DNA of 64,000 nt from Leptospira sp. 96542 (lineage in GTDB: Bacteria > Spirochaetota > Leptospiria > Leptospirales > Leptospiraceae): the NCBI GenBank assembly GCA_029310945.1, contig JARJFC010000003.1, positions 1 to 64,000 of the forward strand, written 5' to 3'. The notes beneath the pieces were generated by a model, which was not told the DNA's origin, searched no databases, and worked only from the letters and a program-made list of their open reading frames with translations. The translations under genes and the position numbers were made by a program. Below, piece by piece: positions 54,501 through 64,000 of this stretch (position 1 is its first letter; each line of letters starts with the position of its first letter).

Positions 54501-55433
54501 GTGAGGGAAGGTTTGGATCTTTCATCAGGATTTTTCTTCGTCAACAAACCTGGAGGCATCACAAGTTCTGACCTTGTTTTAAAAATCAAACGTAGGTTAA
54601 ATTTAAAATCTATGGGGCATACGGGTACACTTGACCGTTTTGCAGAAGGCCTACTCATTTTACCCTTTGGCCACTACACAGCCTTTTCACAAATTTTTCT
54701 CGGCAAAGACAAAACTTACCTGGCGCAAGTAGAAGTTGGACATCGTACCGATTCTGGTGATCCTGATGGTGGGGTGGAACCAGGGGACGAATCCTTGGCT
54801 TTGTCTCGGTTCCGAAGTGAATTTACAAAAACCCGCTTGGACGCCGAACTAAGCCAAATCCTTGGTTGGAAATCCCAAAATGCACCGAAGATTTCGGCTC
54901 TCAAAGTAGGGGGCTTTCGCCAATCTGATTTGGTTCGGTCTGGTGTGGAAGTGGCCGAAAAAAAAAGAAGTATCCAGATCCATTCCGTGGAGATTGTAGA
55001 CCGAAACGAAATTGGTTTTAGTTTCCGAGTTCATGTGAGTTCGGGAACCTATATCCGAAAAATTGTCCAAGATCTCTCTCTACTTTGGGATCTCCCCATG
55101 CATCTAAGTAGTTTGAAACGAGAGACTATCGGTGATTACCGTTTGGAATGGGCAAAGGACGGAGACCAGGTGGAACTCTCCGATAAAAAGGATTGGAGGG
55201 AGGTATTTCCATTGCCAGCCCGGACGCTCGACAATATGGAAAAAAAAGCGGTCATCCATGGAGGTTATCTTTGGGATCGTTTGCCTGACGGTGCAGAACA
55301 CGGCTTTTATCTTTTGGATGGGGATTCAGACCAAATTTTGGCTTGGTGTACTTACGAATCCAAACCTTCCCATTTACCCTACCGCTACCGCAAAGTATTT
55401 TTTGACCACACCAGAGAAAATTATGTTTTCTAA
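54501..55433 (+). CDS. truB: tRNA pseudouridine-55 synthase
   Basis: The 310-residue protein forms pseudouridine 55 in the T loop of tRNAs. The start [14 protein letters not shown], the catalytic [14 protein letters not shown] with Asp45, [12 protein letters not shown] and the later [13 protein letters not shown] are all typical. The start is GTG at 54501, 13 bases after rbfA. The C-terminal 70 residues are less conserved and may form the PUA-like part. Confidence 0.94.
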   Translation: MREGLDLSSGFFFVNKPGGITSSDLVLKIKRRLNLKSMGHTGTLDRFAEGLLILPFGHYTAFSQIFLGKDKTYLAQVEVGHRTDSGDPDGGVEPGDESLALSRFRSEFTKTRLDAELSQILGWKSQNAPKISALKVGGFRQSDLVRSGVEVAEKKRSIQIHSVEIVDRNEIGFSFRVHVSSGTYIRKIVQDLSLLWDLPMHLSSLKRETIGDYRLEWAKDGDQVELSDKKDWREVFPLPARTLDNMEKKAVIHGGYLWDRLPDGAEHGFYLLDGDSDQILAWCTYESKPSHLPYRYRKVFFDHTRENYVF

Positions 55434-55462
55434 ATGGAAGCATTTTAGATTTTGGAAGAAAT

Positions 55463-55729
55463 ATGATCACCAAAGAACAAAAACAGCAGATCATTGCTAC
55501 ATTCGGTAGCAAACCAAATGACACAGGTTCTGCAGAAGTACAAATCGCTCTTCTAGACTCCCGTATCAAAGACCTTACTGAACATTTCAAGGTAAACAAA
55601 AAAGATTTTCACTCACGTCGTGGTCTCATAGCCCTCGTGAACCAAAGAAAGAGCCTTTTGGAATACCTCAAACGTTCCAATACTGAGAGTTACAAAAAGC
55701 TGATTGAAAAACTCGGCCTTAGGAAGTAA
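55463..55729 (+). CDS. rpsO: 30S ribosomal protein S15
   Basis: The 88-residue protein matches S15 along its length: [22 protein letters not shown], in short [10 protein letters not shown], then [14 protein letters not shown] and the C-terminal LIEKLGLRK. It binds the central domain of 16S rRNA. GGAAGAA lies just upstream of the ATG. It is 5 bases before pnp, the common bacterial order. Confidence 0.97.
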   Translation: MITKEQKQQIIATFGSKPNDTGSAEVQIALLDSRIKDLTEHFKVNKKDFHSRRGLIALVNQRKSLLEYLKRSNTESYKKLIEKLGLRK

Positions 55730-55734
55730 TTCCT

Positions 55735-57825
55735 ATGGCTACAGAGTTCACTGGTACTTGGGGTAGAGATTCTATCACCCTCGAGACCGGCAAGTGGGCC
55801 AAACAGGCGCACGGTGCGGTCGTATACAAAACTGGAAATCTAGTTTTACTCGCCACGGTTTGTGCGGCGGATGAACCAAAAGAAGGCCAAGATTTTTTTC
55901 CCCTAACTTGCGAATATACGGAGAAAGCCTATTCCGTTGGTCGTTTCCCTGGTGGTTATTTCAAACGGGAAGCCAAACCTGCCGAACACGAAGTTTTATT
56001 ATCCCGAATCATTGACAGGCCCATAAGGCCAATGTTTCCAGAAGGTTACTTCTCAGAAGTACAACTTTTGGTACAAGTTTTATCTGCCGACAAACAAGTG
56101 TCAGTTGCAGGTCATGCCATATCAGCAGCATCTGCGGCTCTTTCTGTTTCGAACATTCCTTTTGCGGGACCAATTGCAGGTGCTCGTATTGGTCGGATCG
56201 CAGGTGAATTCATTCTAAACCCAACCAACGAAGAAATTTCAAAATCCGATTTGGACTTAACCGTTGCAGGCACAAAAGACGCCATTGTTATGATCGAAGG
56301 GGAAGCAAACGAAATCTCCAAAGATGATATGATGGACGCTCTCCGTTTTGCCCAAGGCCACCTAAAAACAGCTGTGGAGATGCAAGAACAACTTGCGATC
56401 AAACACGGATCTGTGAAAAAGGAAGTGGTTTTAAAAACGCCAGACAAAGATCTCCATGATAAAATCCGAGCATTTGCTTACGATCGTTTGACGGTTGCCA
56501 ATAAAAACTCCGATAAAGCAAAACGAAACGAAGACATAAAAAAAATCAACCAAGAAACAGTCGCTCATTTTAAAGAGTTGCTGGCTCCAGAAGACAAATC
56601 AAAAGACATCAAACATTATTTGCATGAGTTGGAATACGAAGTGGTCCGTGAACTCGTACTCGGCGAAGGCATTCGTTTTGATGGTCGTAAAACGGATGAA
56701 ATCCGCCAGATCTCATGTGAAATTGACGTCCTCCCTGGGCCACATGGTTCGGCCGTATTCACTCGTGGCCAAACCCAATCTTTGGGTGTTGTGACTTTGG
56801 GTACAACTTCGGACAACCAAAGATACGAAACTTTGGAAGGTTCCAAAGAAAAGAACTTCATGTTGCACTATAATTTCCCTGCGTTTTCCGTTGGGGAAGT
56901 GAGACGGAACTCAGGACCTGGTCGTCGTGAGATTGGTCACGGTAATCTAGCAGAACGTGCCTTAAAAAAAGTCCTCCCAACACAAACTGACTTTCCATAT
57001 GTGATCCGAGTGGTTTCCGAAATTTTGGAGTCCAATGGTTCTTCCTCTATGGCATCTGTTTGTTCAGGAACATTGGCTCTCATGGCGGGTGGGGTTCCGA
57101 TTTCCAGTCCTGTTTCAGGAATTGCCATGGGTCTTTTCAGTGATGAGAAGGGCAGGTTTGCTGTTCTTTCTGACATTGCTGGTATCGAAGACCATTTTGG
57201 GGATATGGACTTTAAACTGGCAGGAACCAAAAAAGGTATCACTGCCTTCCAGATGGATCTAAAAGTCAACGGTCTTGGTTTGGAAGTTTTGCAAAAAGCC
57301 ATTGAACAAGCGCAAGTGGGAAGAGACCATATCCTAGGTGAGATGAACAAATCCATTTCTGCTGTGAAAGGAAATCTTTCTCTCAATGCACCTCGAATCA
57401 CTTTAAAGAACATTCCAAAAGACCGGATTGGTGAACTCATTGGTCCTGGTGGAAAGATGATTCGTTCCATCATTGAACACTCTGGTTCTGAAATTTCTGT
57501 GGATGACACGGGTAAGGTTACGATTGCCTCTCCAAGTGAAGAAGCCAAAGAAAAGGCCATTGCCATGATTGATGGTATCTTTGAAGAAATCGAAGTGGGG
57601 AAAATCTACGAAGGTGTCATCAAACGCATTGCTGATTTTGGTGCTTTTGTGGAGATTTTACCAGGTAAGGAAGGTCTTTGTCATATCTCTAAATTGGATG
57701 TCAAACGAGTCCAATCGGTGAGAGACATTGTTTCCGAAGGCCAAAAAATCCAAGTGAAAGTGATTTCTGTGGATAAAATGGGCAAAATTGACCTTTCTCG
57801 AAAAGACGTTCTCCTCGGAGAATAA
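55735..57825 (+). CDS. pnp: Polyribonucleotide nucleotidyltransferase (PNPase)
   Basis: The 696-residue phosphorolytic 3'-5' exoribonuclease has two RNase-PH-like cores (about 1-230 and 310-545), a helical linker, a KH domain ([16 protein letters not shown]) and an S1 domain ([20 protein letters not shown], key part [11 protein letters not shown]). [19 protein letters not shown] marks the second core. It is the last gene of the operon that starts at rimP. Confidence 0.97.
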   Translation: MATEFTGTWGRDSITLETGKWAKQAHGAVVYKTGNLVLLATVCAADEPKEGQDFFPLTCEYTEKAYSVGRFPGGYFKREAKPAEHEVLLSRIIDRPIRPMFPEGYFSEVQLLVQVLSADKQVSVAGHAISAASAALSVSNIPFAGPIAGARIGRIAGEFILNPTNEEISKSDLDLTVAGTKDAIVMIEGEANEISKDDMMDALRFAQGHLKTAVEMQEQLAIKHGSVKKEVVLKTPDKDLHDKIRAFAYDRLTVANKNSDKAKRNEDIKKINQETVAHFKELLAPEDKSKDIKHYLHELEYEVVRELVLGEGIRFDGRKTDEIRQISCEIDVLPGPHGSAVFTRGQTQSLGVVTLGTTSDNQRYETLEGSKEKNFMLHYNFPAFSVGEVRRNSGPGRREIGHGNLAERALKKVLPTQTDFPYVIRVVSEILESNGSSSMASVCSGTLALMAGGVPISSPVSGIAMGLFSDEKGRFAVLSDIAGIEDHFGDMDFKLAGTKKGITAFQMDLKVNGLGLEVLQKAIEQAQVGRDHILGEMNKSISAVKGNLSLNAPRITLKNIPKDRIGELIGPGGKMIRSIIEHSGSEISVDDTGKVTIASPSEEAKEKAIAMIDGIFEEIEVGKIYEGVIKRIADFGAFVEILPGKEGLCHISKLDVKRVQSVRDIVSEGQKIQVKVISVDKMGKIDLSRKDVLLGE

Positions 57826-57834
57826 AGTAAAAAG

Positions 57835-57856
57835 AACCTCTGGGTCACCAGGGGTT
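57835..57856 (+). terminator. Hairpin after pnp
   Basis: AACCTCTGG pairs with CCAGGGGTT (one G-T pair) around GTCA, ten bases after the pnp stop and just before the M16 peptidase gene. No T run follows. It may be a weak terminator or an RNase barrier between the two genes. Confidence 0.4.
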
Positions 57857-57899
57857 CAAACACTAAAACCAATCAAAAAATCGAAAGGGGTACTTGCAG

Positions 57900-59180
57900 A
57901 TGAAAGTTTCGAATGAAATTTTACGAGCCACCCTCCCGAACGGTCTCACTGTTTTATTCCAACCCATGAAACACGCAGCCTCAATGGGTGTGGGTGTGTT
58001 TCTAAAACAAGGAAGCCTTGCCGAAACAAACAAAGAACATGGATACTTCCATTTCCTTGAACATATGTTGTTTAAGGATACGGAAACCCGTACATCCAAA
58101 GAAATTGCCGAAGAAATTGAAAGGGTGGGGGGTATCTTAAACGGATCCACGAGTCGTGAATACACCCAATATTATGTTGTGGCCATCAAAGACAAAGCCG
58201 AACTTGCCTTTGATATTCTATCGGATATGCTTTACCGGCCGCTCCTCCGTGCAGAAGACCTAAAGACCGAAAAACAAGTGATCATCGAAGAGATGCGTTC
58301 CTATGAAGACGCACCTGATGATTTTGTGTATGATTATTATTTTAGAAATATATTTGGAAAATCGCCTTACGGGCGTGATATCATAGGAACCAAAAGTTCA
58401 GTCAATGGTGTAACAAAAAAATCCATCAGGGATTTTTATGAAAAACACTACTTCCCCAAAAATATGGTGGTGAGTGTTTCTGGAAATTTTTCATGGAACC
58501 AGGTTTTGGATCTCACAAATAAATATTTTTCCTTTGGAAATCCAAAAGGTAAGGATGTGACCATCACAACCATTCCAGAACCAAAAAAAAATTATACAAA
58601 ACATTTGGAACGCCGTAAAATCGAACAATTCAATATCATGCTCGGAGCCAAAGGGCATAAACGTGATTACAAAACGGTGACCACAACCCAACTCCTTTCC
58701 ACTATCCTTGGCGGTGGGATGGCGAGCAGGCTTTTCCAAAACATCCGCGAAAAAGAAGGGCTTTGTTATAGTATTTATTCCTTTCCATCTTACTACAAAA
58801 CTACTGGTCTATTTTCTATTTCCTGTGCCACATCCAAAGAGAAGGCAAACAAATGTATTTCCCTCGTTTTGAAAGAATTGGATACAATCGCCAAACAAGG
58901 GTTTACTAAGAAAGAATTGGAAGACGCCATCTCAAACCAAATGGGGGGTATGGCCATCGGATATGAACTCCCAGAAAACCGAATGAACAATATTGGTCTG
59001 CAAGAGATTTATTATGGAACCTATTTCTCACTCGAAGAGAGGATGCGTGCCATTCGTTCGGTCAGTTTGGACGAACTGAACGCACTGGCACGGGACAGCT
59101 TTCAAATTGACAAATTCCATTTGTCTTGTGTGGGTGATATGACAGAAAGCCAATTTGCGAAGATTCCCACTCATTTATAA
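57900..59180 (+). CDS. M16-family zinc metallopeptidase
   Basis: The 426-residue protein has the inverted zinc motif HFLEH (His51, Glu54, His55) and the distal Glu in IIEEMRSYEDAPDD, near residue 131, as in mitochondrial-processing-peptidase-like enzymes. The second half has the non-catalytic domain with the R/Y pair region GGGMASRLFQNIREKEGLCYSIYS, key part SRLFQNIREKEGLCY. No signal peptide. The ATG at 57900 is preferred to the TTG at 57894. Location next to pnp and dut is common in bacteria. Confidence 0.92.
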   Translation: MKVSNEILRATLPNGLTVLFQPMKHAASMGVGVFLKQGSLAETNKEHGYFHFLEHMLFKDTETRTSKEIAEEIERVGGILNGSTSREYTQYYVVAIKDKAELAFDILSDMLYRPLLRAEDLKTEKQVIIEEMRSYEDAPDDFVYDYYFRNIFGKSPYGRDIIGTKSSVNGVTKKSIRDFYEKHYFPKNMVVSVSGNFSWNQVLDLTNKYFSFGNPKGKDVTITTIPEPKKNYTKHLERRKIEQFNIMLGAKGHKRDYKTVTTTQLLSTILGGGMASRLFQNIREKEGLCYSIYSFPSYYKTTGLFSISCATSKEKANKCISLVLKELDTIAKQGFTKKELEDAISNQMGGMAIGYELPENRMNNIGLQEIYYGTYFSLEERMRAIRSVSLDELNALARDSFQIDKFHLSCVGDMTESQFAKIPTHL

Positions 59181-59201
59181 ACTGACAAACGTTAGGTAAT
59201 T

Positions 59202-59642
59202 ATGACGAAACAAGTTCATATTAAGATTTTGAGAGAAGGGGCGGCCATCCCCAAGTACCAAACACCCGGGTCCGCAGGAATGGATTTGAGTGCCTGTCTG
59301 ACAGAAAATCTCCTTTTGCCTAAGGATAAGGTTGTCTTCGTTCCAACGGGGCTTGCCATGGCCATCCCTGAGGGTTTTGAAGCCCAAGTGAGGCCGAGGT
59401 CTGGGTTTTCCACAAAGAATCAGATTCTCATGCCCAATAGCCCAGGCACAGTCGATTCCGATTACCGGGGCGAGATCTTCGTGCCCCTCCTCAATTTAGG
59501 CGAATCTGATTTTGTTTTGGAACCTGGAACTCGGATTGCACAACTTGTTGTCCAAAGAGTGGAACAAATGGAAACGGTGGTGGTTCCCGATTTGGATGAA
59601 ACGAGCCGTGGGGCTGGCGGTTTTGGAAGCACGGGAAAATAA
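59202..59642 (+). CDS. dut: Deoxyuridine 5'-triphosphate nucleotidohydrolase
   Basis: The 146-residue dUTPase has all five family motifs: AGMDLSA, VRPRSGFS, NSPGTVDSDYRGEI with the catalytic Asp, GTRIAQLVVQ and the C-terminal RGAGGFGSTGK that closes over the active site. It makes dUMP for thymidylate synthesis and keeps uracil out of DNA. Start ATG at 59202. Confidence 0.95.
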   Translation: MTKQVHIKILREGAAIPKYQTPGSAGMDLSACLTENLLLPKDKVVFVPTGLAMAIPEGFEAQVRPRSGFSTKNQILMPNSPGTVDSDYRGEIFVPLLNLGESDFVLEPGTRIAQLVVQRVEQMETVVVPDLDETSRGAGGFGSTGK

Positions 59643-59713
59643 GACATAATTTAAAAAAAAGGCACTTAGCTTTTTTGTAATCCATCCGATAGATTTCATA
59701 GAGGTAGCACTTT

Positions 59714-60511
59714 ATGATGAGATCACTTTGGACTGGTGCCACGGGTATGATCGCCCAACAATTCCATATCGATACGGTGGCCAATAACTTGGCAAACGTA
59801 AACACCACTGGTTTTAAAAAGAACCGTGTTGATTTTGAAGACCTCGTTTACCAACACCAAGTGCTTGCGGGCACACCAGCTACCTCTGTCTCCGAAATTC
59901 CTACAGGTGTGAATGTGGGTCATGGTGTGAAGGTGGCCGCCACACAAAAGTTATTCGAAATTGGCTCATTCCAAGCCACAGGCAATAAACTCGACTTAGC
60001 ACTTACGGGTGAGATGGCATTCTTTAAAATCCAAATGCCAGACGGAACTTTTGCTTACTCAAGAGACGGCTCTTATAAAATCGATTCAAACCAACAAGTG
60101 GTTACCTCCAATGGTTATTTACTTGAGCCACCCATCATCCTTCCTGAAAATGCCATCCTCAATACCCTTATGGTTTCGGAAGAGGGAGAGGTGACAGTAA
60201 AAATCGGAAATGACATCAGACCCACAACCATTGGGCAATTGGAATTGTACCGGTTTGTGAACCCGGCAGGTTTGCAAGCAGTGGGAAAAAACCTATTCCG
60301 TGAAACCGTTGCTTCTGGTCCTGAGATCCCAGGAATGCCATCCCAAGAAGGGTATGGTAGCGTATTACAAGGTTTTTTGGAAATGAGTAACGTAAAAATT
60401 GTGGAAGAGATGGTGAATATGATCGTGGCCCAAAGAGCCTACGAATCCAATAGTAAAACCATCCAAACTTCGGATAACATGCTTTCTACGGCGATTGGTT
60501 TAAAACGTTAA
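59714..60511 (+). CDS. flgG: Flagellar distal rod protein FlgG
   Basis: The 265-residue protein has the rod/hook N-terminal motif MRSLWTGATGMIAQQFHIDTVANNLANVNTTGFKK, in short ANNLANVNTTGFKK. The C-terminal motif QGFLEMSNVKIVEEMVNMIVAQRAYE, in short VNMIVAQRAYE, lies at the end, and DLALTGEMAFFKI in the middle. FlgG builds the distal rod. Two ATG codons (59714 and 59717) are possible. AGAGG is about nine bases before. It is the first gene of the flg cluster. Confidence 0.95.
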   Translation: MMRSLWTGATGMIAQQFHIDTVANNLANVNTTGFKKNRVDFEDLVYQHQVLAGTPATSVSEIPTGVNVGHGVKVAATQKLFEIGSFQATGNKLDLALTGEMAFFKIQMPDGTFAYSRDGSYKIDSNQQVVTSNGYLLEPPIILPENAILNTLMVSEEGEVTVKIGNDIRPTTIGQLELYRFVNPAGLQAVGKNLFRETVASGPEIPGMPSQEGYGSVLQGFLEMSNVKIVEEMVNMIVAQRAYESNSKTIQTSDNMLSTAIGLKR

Positions 60512-60513
60512 CA

Positions 60514-61437
60514 ATGATTCGTTTGTTTTTATTCATTTCTCTGGTTTTGGCAGTTGATGTTTTTGCCGCCACGGAAAGGATTTACTTAAAACCCAAATCC
60601 CTTGTGACAACAGACGAAGTGAGGCTTAGTGATATTTCCAATTGGAAAAAGGATTGGAACCCGGTCGTTTATAAAAAATTGGAAGAACCAAAAATTGTAA
60701 GGCCTGAAGAATTAAAATCTTATCTTGATCAAATTCTTCAGTCGTCCAAAATAGAAAATTTCGAAATCGAAGTTTTGGGTCGGGATGCCATGATCATTCC
60801 ACTTACGGAAAGTGTTACTGGTGATTTTTTGGTAAACTCTTTGAAGAACGAATTGGGCACAGAACAAAACATGATTCTCTCAAACTATAAATTCTACGCT
60901 GAGAAAGAAAAATTGCCAGTGGTTCGTGGCGCTGACTTTAAATTTCGCAAAACGGGTAAAAATTTGCATGGTGGAAAACGAATCCTCCCTCTTGATTTTT
61001 ACCATTCGGGAAAATTAGTTCATTCCGAATCCGTATCTTTTCTCATTGAGGAAAAAAGAAAAGCCTATTTTACTACAAAAGAAGTTCCCGCAAAACAAGT
61101 GATTAGTGAAGATGATGTAGAACTCCGTGAATTTTATACTATGGACCACAACCGAGAATTCGTGGAGGAAAATCCTGTCGGAAAAACTTCGCTAAACCTA
61201 CTTGCCTATGACACTGCCATTGAAAAAAAACAAATTAGGTTATTGCACACTGTGGAACGAGGTTCGGAAGTGCAACTTGTTTATACAACTGGCAATATTT
61301 TACTGAAATTAAAAACAAGGGCACTTGCTTCTGGGAATGTGGGAGAAGAAATCCCGCTACTCAATTTGTATTCGCAAAAAATTGTAAAGGCTCGTGTGCA
61401 AAAAGAAGGAGTCTGCTTACTCGGAGAAAACGGATGA
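60514..61437 (+). CDS. flgA: Flagellar P-ring assembly chaperone FlgA
   Basis: The 307-residue protein has a signal peptide (about 1-18, ending VFA) and a long N-terminal region. A C-terminal SAF-like domain follows with VPAKQVISEDDVELREF and PVGKTSLNLLAYDTAIEKKQI, and the final segment with VQLVYTTGNILLKLKTRALASGNVGEEIPLLN, key part ALASGNVGEEIPLLN, is the FlgA signature. FlgA helps FlgI assemble in the periplasm. Two bases separate it from flgG, and it overlaps flgH by 4. Confidence 0.9.
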   Translation: MIRLFLFISLVLAVDVFAATERIYLKPKSLVTTDEVRLSDISNWKKDWNPVVYKKLEEPKIVRPEELKSYLDQILQSSKIENFEIEVLGRDAMIIPLTESVTGDFLVNSLKNELGTEQNMILSNYKFYAEKEKLPVVRGADFKFRKTGKNLHGGKRILPLDFYHSGKLVHSESVSFLIEEKRKAYFTTKEVPAKQVISEDDVELREFYTMDHNREFVEENPVGKTSLNLLAYDTAIEKKQIRLLHTVERGSEVQLVYTTGNILLKLKTRALASGNVGEEIPLLNLYSQKIVKARVQKEGVCLLGENG

Positions 61438-62129
61438 ATGTTTTCAGAAATCAAAAAACAGTTTCGAATTTTTTAATTCTATTCGGTTTCGTTCTAGTTT
61501 TATGCGCTGGCACTAACAGCTTGTTCCCTGATTCTTTATGGAAGGACAAAGATCCGTATTCATATCCTAAATCGATAACTCCTGGTTCTGTTGTGAAAGT
61601 TGTTTTAAAACAAGGAATTCGTGTGGAATATGAATCAGAATACAAAGCAACCTTTGATAATGATATAAAAACAGTTCCTGATAAAAAACTCATCCCGGAT
61701 CTTCCTGCTTACAACTCGAATGCAACTTATATGCGTTCGAAGGTAGGTAAATCCAAAACAGGTGGAAAGGTAATCGGTGTTATGGCAGTGATTGTGACGG
61801 GTGTAGATCCGGGTTCTGGAAATTTAGATTTAGAAGGTGGCAAAACCTTTAACTTGGAAGATGAACGAATTTCGATTCGTCTTTCAGGAACCATCTCACC
61901 TGAAGACCTAGATAAAAACAGATACATCTCAAGTGACTTAGTAGCTAATTTACGAGTTGAATTTTTGGGAACCTTAAATCCGAAGGAATTAAAAAATCCT
62001 AATATCCAAATGAAACGAATTACAAATCCTGATGGGTCGGTTTCTGAAAAAGCAGAACTGAGTGATACCGAAAAACAAGAAATATTACTTAAGAATATGA
62101 AACGTGTACTCGGTGAGAGTGAGCCATAA
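61434..62129 (+). CDS. flgH: Flagellar L-ring protein FlgH
   Basis: The 231-residue protein has a hydrophobic N-terminus with a Cys (FVLVLCAGT), the SLWKDKDPYSYP start of FlgH and the core with LEGGKTFNLEDERISIRLSGTISPEDL, key part RISIRLSGTISPEDL. ISSDLVANLRVEFLG is the last core strand pair. The C-terminal 40 residues (NPDGSVSEKAELSD onward) extend beyond most FlgH proteins. It overlaps both neighbours (4 bases and 1 base). Confidence 0.85.
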   Translation: MNVFRNQKTVSNFLILFGFVLVLCAGTNSLFPDSLWKDKDPYSYPKSITPGSVVKVVLKQGIRVEYESEYKATFDNDIKTVPDKKLIPDLPAYNSNATYMRSKVGKSKTGGKVIGVMAVIVTGVDPGSGNLDLEGGKTFNLEDERISIRLSGTISPEDLDKNRYISSDLVANLRVEFLGTLNPKELKNPNIQMKRITNPDGSVSEKAELSDTEKQEILLKNMKRVLGESEP

Positions 62130-63202
62130 TGAAATTACGAATTATAATTTTACTCATTTTACTGAATGGATTTTTTAATCCAAGTTTTGCAGTGGAAACC
62201 AAACTAAAGGACATTGCGCGGATTGATGCGGTTCGTGAAAACCAAGTGACCGGTTTTGGCTTGGTTGTGGGTTTGAATGGAACAGGTGATACAAAAAACC
62301 CGCTTACCGAAGAAGCTTTGCAAAACTACCTAGCAGGACTCGGAGTCAATACCAAAAAGAATCTAAGGGATGCAAAAAACACTGCCTCTGTTCTCATCAC
62401 TGCCAATGTGCCTGTCAATTTAAAAGAAGGTGATAAAATTGACGTTTTGGTAAGTTCACTGGGAGATGCCCGCTCACTAGAAGGCGGGGTCTTATTACAA
62501 TCCCCACTCAAGGCAGGTAATGGCGAAACCATCGCAGTTGCTTCCGGTGTACTTGTGTTTGGTGGAAAAGATAAAAAAGGCAAAGGAATGGATAAAAAAT
62601 CAGGATCCAATACGGGTCTTGTTCCTATGGGTGCAATACTAGAGAAGGCCATTGCAAGTGCCCCTGTATTGAAGTCGGTGAAACTCACTTTACTTGAAAA
62701 AGATTATTCCACTTTGGGAAACATTGTGGATACCATCTCACAAGAGATGTCGGTCACTCCCGAAGTGATATCTCCCACAGAAATTTTAATTCCTTATCCA
62801 AAAAATCCGGCAGGCAATCCGAATGCAAACGAAACCAAAATTGATCTTGGCTTTTTATCAAAATTGGAAAATCTCACGGTAAGTAGTTCACCGATTGCTC
62901 GTGTTGTGATCAATGAAAGGACGGGAACGATTGTGATGGGAGCAAACATTGCCATTGATGAGGTTGCCATTTCACAACAAGGCCTTACCATCCAAATTGC
63001 CAATCGAGACAAGGCTCGGTATTTTTTCCCCATCCAAGAAGATACAAAAGGCGAATCGGTTTTTATGATCAAGGAGACCACACAAGTTTCCGATGTTGTG
63101 GCAGCTTTGAACAAAGTGGGTGCGAGTACCAAGGATATCATCTCCATTTTGGAAGCCCTAAAAAAACAGGGAGCTTTAAAAGCAGAACTTATCATTCAGT
63201 AA
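62129..63202 (+). CDS. flgI: Flagellar P-ring protein FlgI
   Basis: The 357-residue protein has a signal peptide (about 1-21) and the clear FlgI pattern: KDIARIDAVRENQVTGFGLVVGLNGTGD, in short GFGLVVGLNGTGD, then NVPVNLKEGDKIDVLVSSLGDARSLEGG, in short VSSLGDARSLEGG. The C-terminal VVINERTGTIVMGANIAIDEVAIS, in short NERTGTIVMGA, is also present. It forms the ring around the rod at the peptidoglycan. It shares one base with the flgH stop. Confidence 0.95.
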   Translation: MKLRIIILLILLNGFFNPSFAVETKLKDIARIDAVRENQVTGFGLVVGLNGTGDTKNPLTEEALQNYLAGLGVNTKKNLRDAKNTASVLITANVPVNLKEGDKIDVLVSSLGDARSLEGGVLLQSPLKAGNGETIAVASGVLVFGGKDKKGKGMDKKSGSNTGLVPMGAILEKAIASAPVLKSVKLTLLEKDYSTLGNIVDTISQEMSVTPEVISPTEILIPYPKNPAGNPNANETKIDLGFLSKLENLTVSSSPIARVVINERTGTIVMGANIAIDEVAISQQGLTIQIANRDKARYFFPIQEDTKGESVFMIKETTQVSDVVAALNKVGASTKDIISILEALKKQGALKAELIIQ

Positions 63203-63229
63203 AATAAAAAAATACCGATAGTTATAAAG

Positions 63230-63709
63230 ATGGACATAAATAAAATCCAAGACTACACAAACAGACTTTCTCGATCGGGCGATGAACGAATCTTGAATCG
63301 GATGAAAGAGTTTTCTGGCATCCAATCAGAAGCGAGGAAGGAAGTATCCGATTTCCAATCTCTTTTGGAAAATAGATCGGATCTTATGGGTAAGGTGAGT
63401 TCCAGTTCCCTCCGAGTCCCACAAAATATTCGTGAAGAAATTGCCACAGACCCTTACCGCAAAAAATTATACGATGCCTCGGTAGAATTTGAATCTGTGT
63501 TTGTGAAAATGATGTTAAAGGAAATGAAAAATTCCGTTCACAAAGAAAAACTCATAGATGGTGGTTATGCGGAAGAAATTTTTGAGGATATGTTGTATGA
63601 TGAACATGCAAAGAATATTTCCAAAAATGAATCCATGGGGCTTGCGGAAGAGATTTACAAACAAATGTCAAGATCTCTTCCACCGATAAATAAAAATCCG
63701 TATCTTTAA
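63230..63709 (+). CDS. FlgJ-like rod-binding protein without muramidase domain
   Basis: The 159-residue protein has the rod-binding domain of FlgJ (about residues 75-150): KKLYDASVEFESVFVKMMLKEMKNS, key part FESVFVKMMLKEMK, and GGYAEEIFEDMLYDEHAKN, key part FEDMLYDEHAK. The C-terminal peptidoglycan hydrolase domain of enterobacterial FlgJ is absent, as in many non-proteobacteria, so another enzyme must open the wall. It ends the flg cluster and overlaps the convergent gene by 4 bases. Confidence 0.88.
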   Translation: MDINKIQDYTNRLSRSGDERILNRMKEFSGIQSEARKEVSDFQSLLENRSDLMGKVSSSSLRVPQNIREEIATDPYRKKLYDASVEFESVFVKMMLKEMKNSVHKEKLIDGGYAEEIFEDMLYDEHAKNISKNESMGLAEEIYKQMSRSLPPINKNPYL

Positions 63710-64000
63710 GAAACCAAATCTTTAAACTGGATTTGGTTCAGTTCATTTTTCAGCTTTTCATCCAATTTAATGAGTGTTTTTGAAAGTTTGGATTCTTTCG
63801 TTAACATTGGTCCACCCAGTTTAAAACTAGATGTTTTTTCATATAAATCTGCCAAAAATATATGTTCTTTGAGTTTGGTCGGCGCAACTGTCTCCATATC
63901 AGTTTTAGAAACAAAACCTTGGTCTTGTAAGGTGTTTAATATTGTTTTGATATCCTTTTCAGGTAACATCATTTTTTTTCGCAACTTGGAAAGTGGGATA
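63706..64000 (-). CDS. Hypothetical protein, 5' end cut by window edge
   Basis: A frame of 92 codons from TTG 63984 (or ATG at 63972) that is also open to the right edge, reading IPLSKLRKKMMLPEKDIK, so the gene may begin outside the window. The visible part is a charged helical protein (LPEKDIKTILNTLQDQGF, then KLSKTLIKLDEKLKNELNQ) without a recognised family. It is convergent with the flgJ-like gene. Confidence 0.5.
   Translation of the reverse strand, partial: IPLSKLRKKMMLPEKDIKTILNTLQDQGFVSKTDMETVAPTKLKEHIFLADLYEKTSSFKLGGPMLTKESKLSKTLIKLDEKLKNELNQIQFKDLVS

Overview
The window reads as chromosomal DNA of a spirochaete, most likely Leptospira. The reasons are a TRAP transporter operon that starts with a TatT-type lipoprotein, a DUF1574-type protein, many short lipoproteins with loose lipoboxes, and a flagellar flgG-flgA-flgH-flgI-flgJ cluster alongside fliS. 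AT-rich DNA, frequent GTG and TTG starts and A-rich ribosome sites fit this. The species cannot be fixed from sequence reading alone.

Layout. 1-8.5 kb: end of a FecR-domain lipoprotein gene, lipA, a divergent RsuA/RluB-type pseudouridine synthase, a DUF1574-like protein, a transaldolase, two envelope proteins and the purine genes purH-purN. 8.5-10 kb: fliS, an unrecognised coiled-coil protein and a J-domain protein. 10-14 kb: the tatT-dctP-dctQ-dctM operon. 14-19 kb: a lipoprotein, DedA, dGTPase, GST, a nucleoside-phosphorylase-like protein and argC. 19-22.5 kb: a CxxCH haem-type protein, a small Cys-rich secreted protein and a soluble hybrid histidine kinase. 22.5-34 kb: mixed housekeeping and envelope genes, including a HIT-ROK-ABC-FtsX block, a membrane/TPR/Mrr-like protein, ruvA, an NlpC/P60 protein and a patatin.

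34-44.5 kb is the accessory part. It holds a PAS-only protein, a decayed DUF2071-like gene, a TetR regulator, 35 copies of a 17-bp tandem repeat, a SpoIIE-type phosphatase, hemerythrin, tRNA-Arg(TCG) followed by a 268-bp unit that repeats the tRNA 3' end, two scars of IS3-family transposases, a beta-propeller-like lipoprotein gene with two in-frame stops, and a possible PD-(D/E)XK protein.

44.5-49.3 kb: a two-domain PPK2 kinase split into two overlapping genes, a membrane protein, the NAD(P)HX repair enzyme Nnr and a lipoprotein. 49.3-57.8 kb: the conserved translation and RNA operon rimP-nusA-infB-rbfA-truB-rpsO-pnp, with a consensus-like promoter in front. 57.9-63.7 kb: an M16 peptidase, dut, then flgG-flgA-flgH-flgI-flgJ, which run with overlaps or very short gaps and encode the distal rod, ring proteins and their chaperones.

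The signals I consider most worth following are the tRNA-linked 268-bp unit, the 17-bp array, the membrane/TPR/degenerate-Mrr protein and the split PPK2 pair. I did not find a CRISPR array, prophage or complete insertion sequence.
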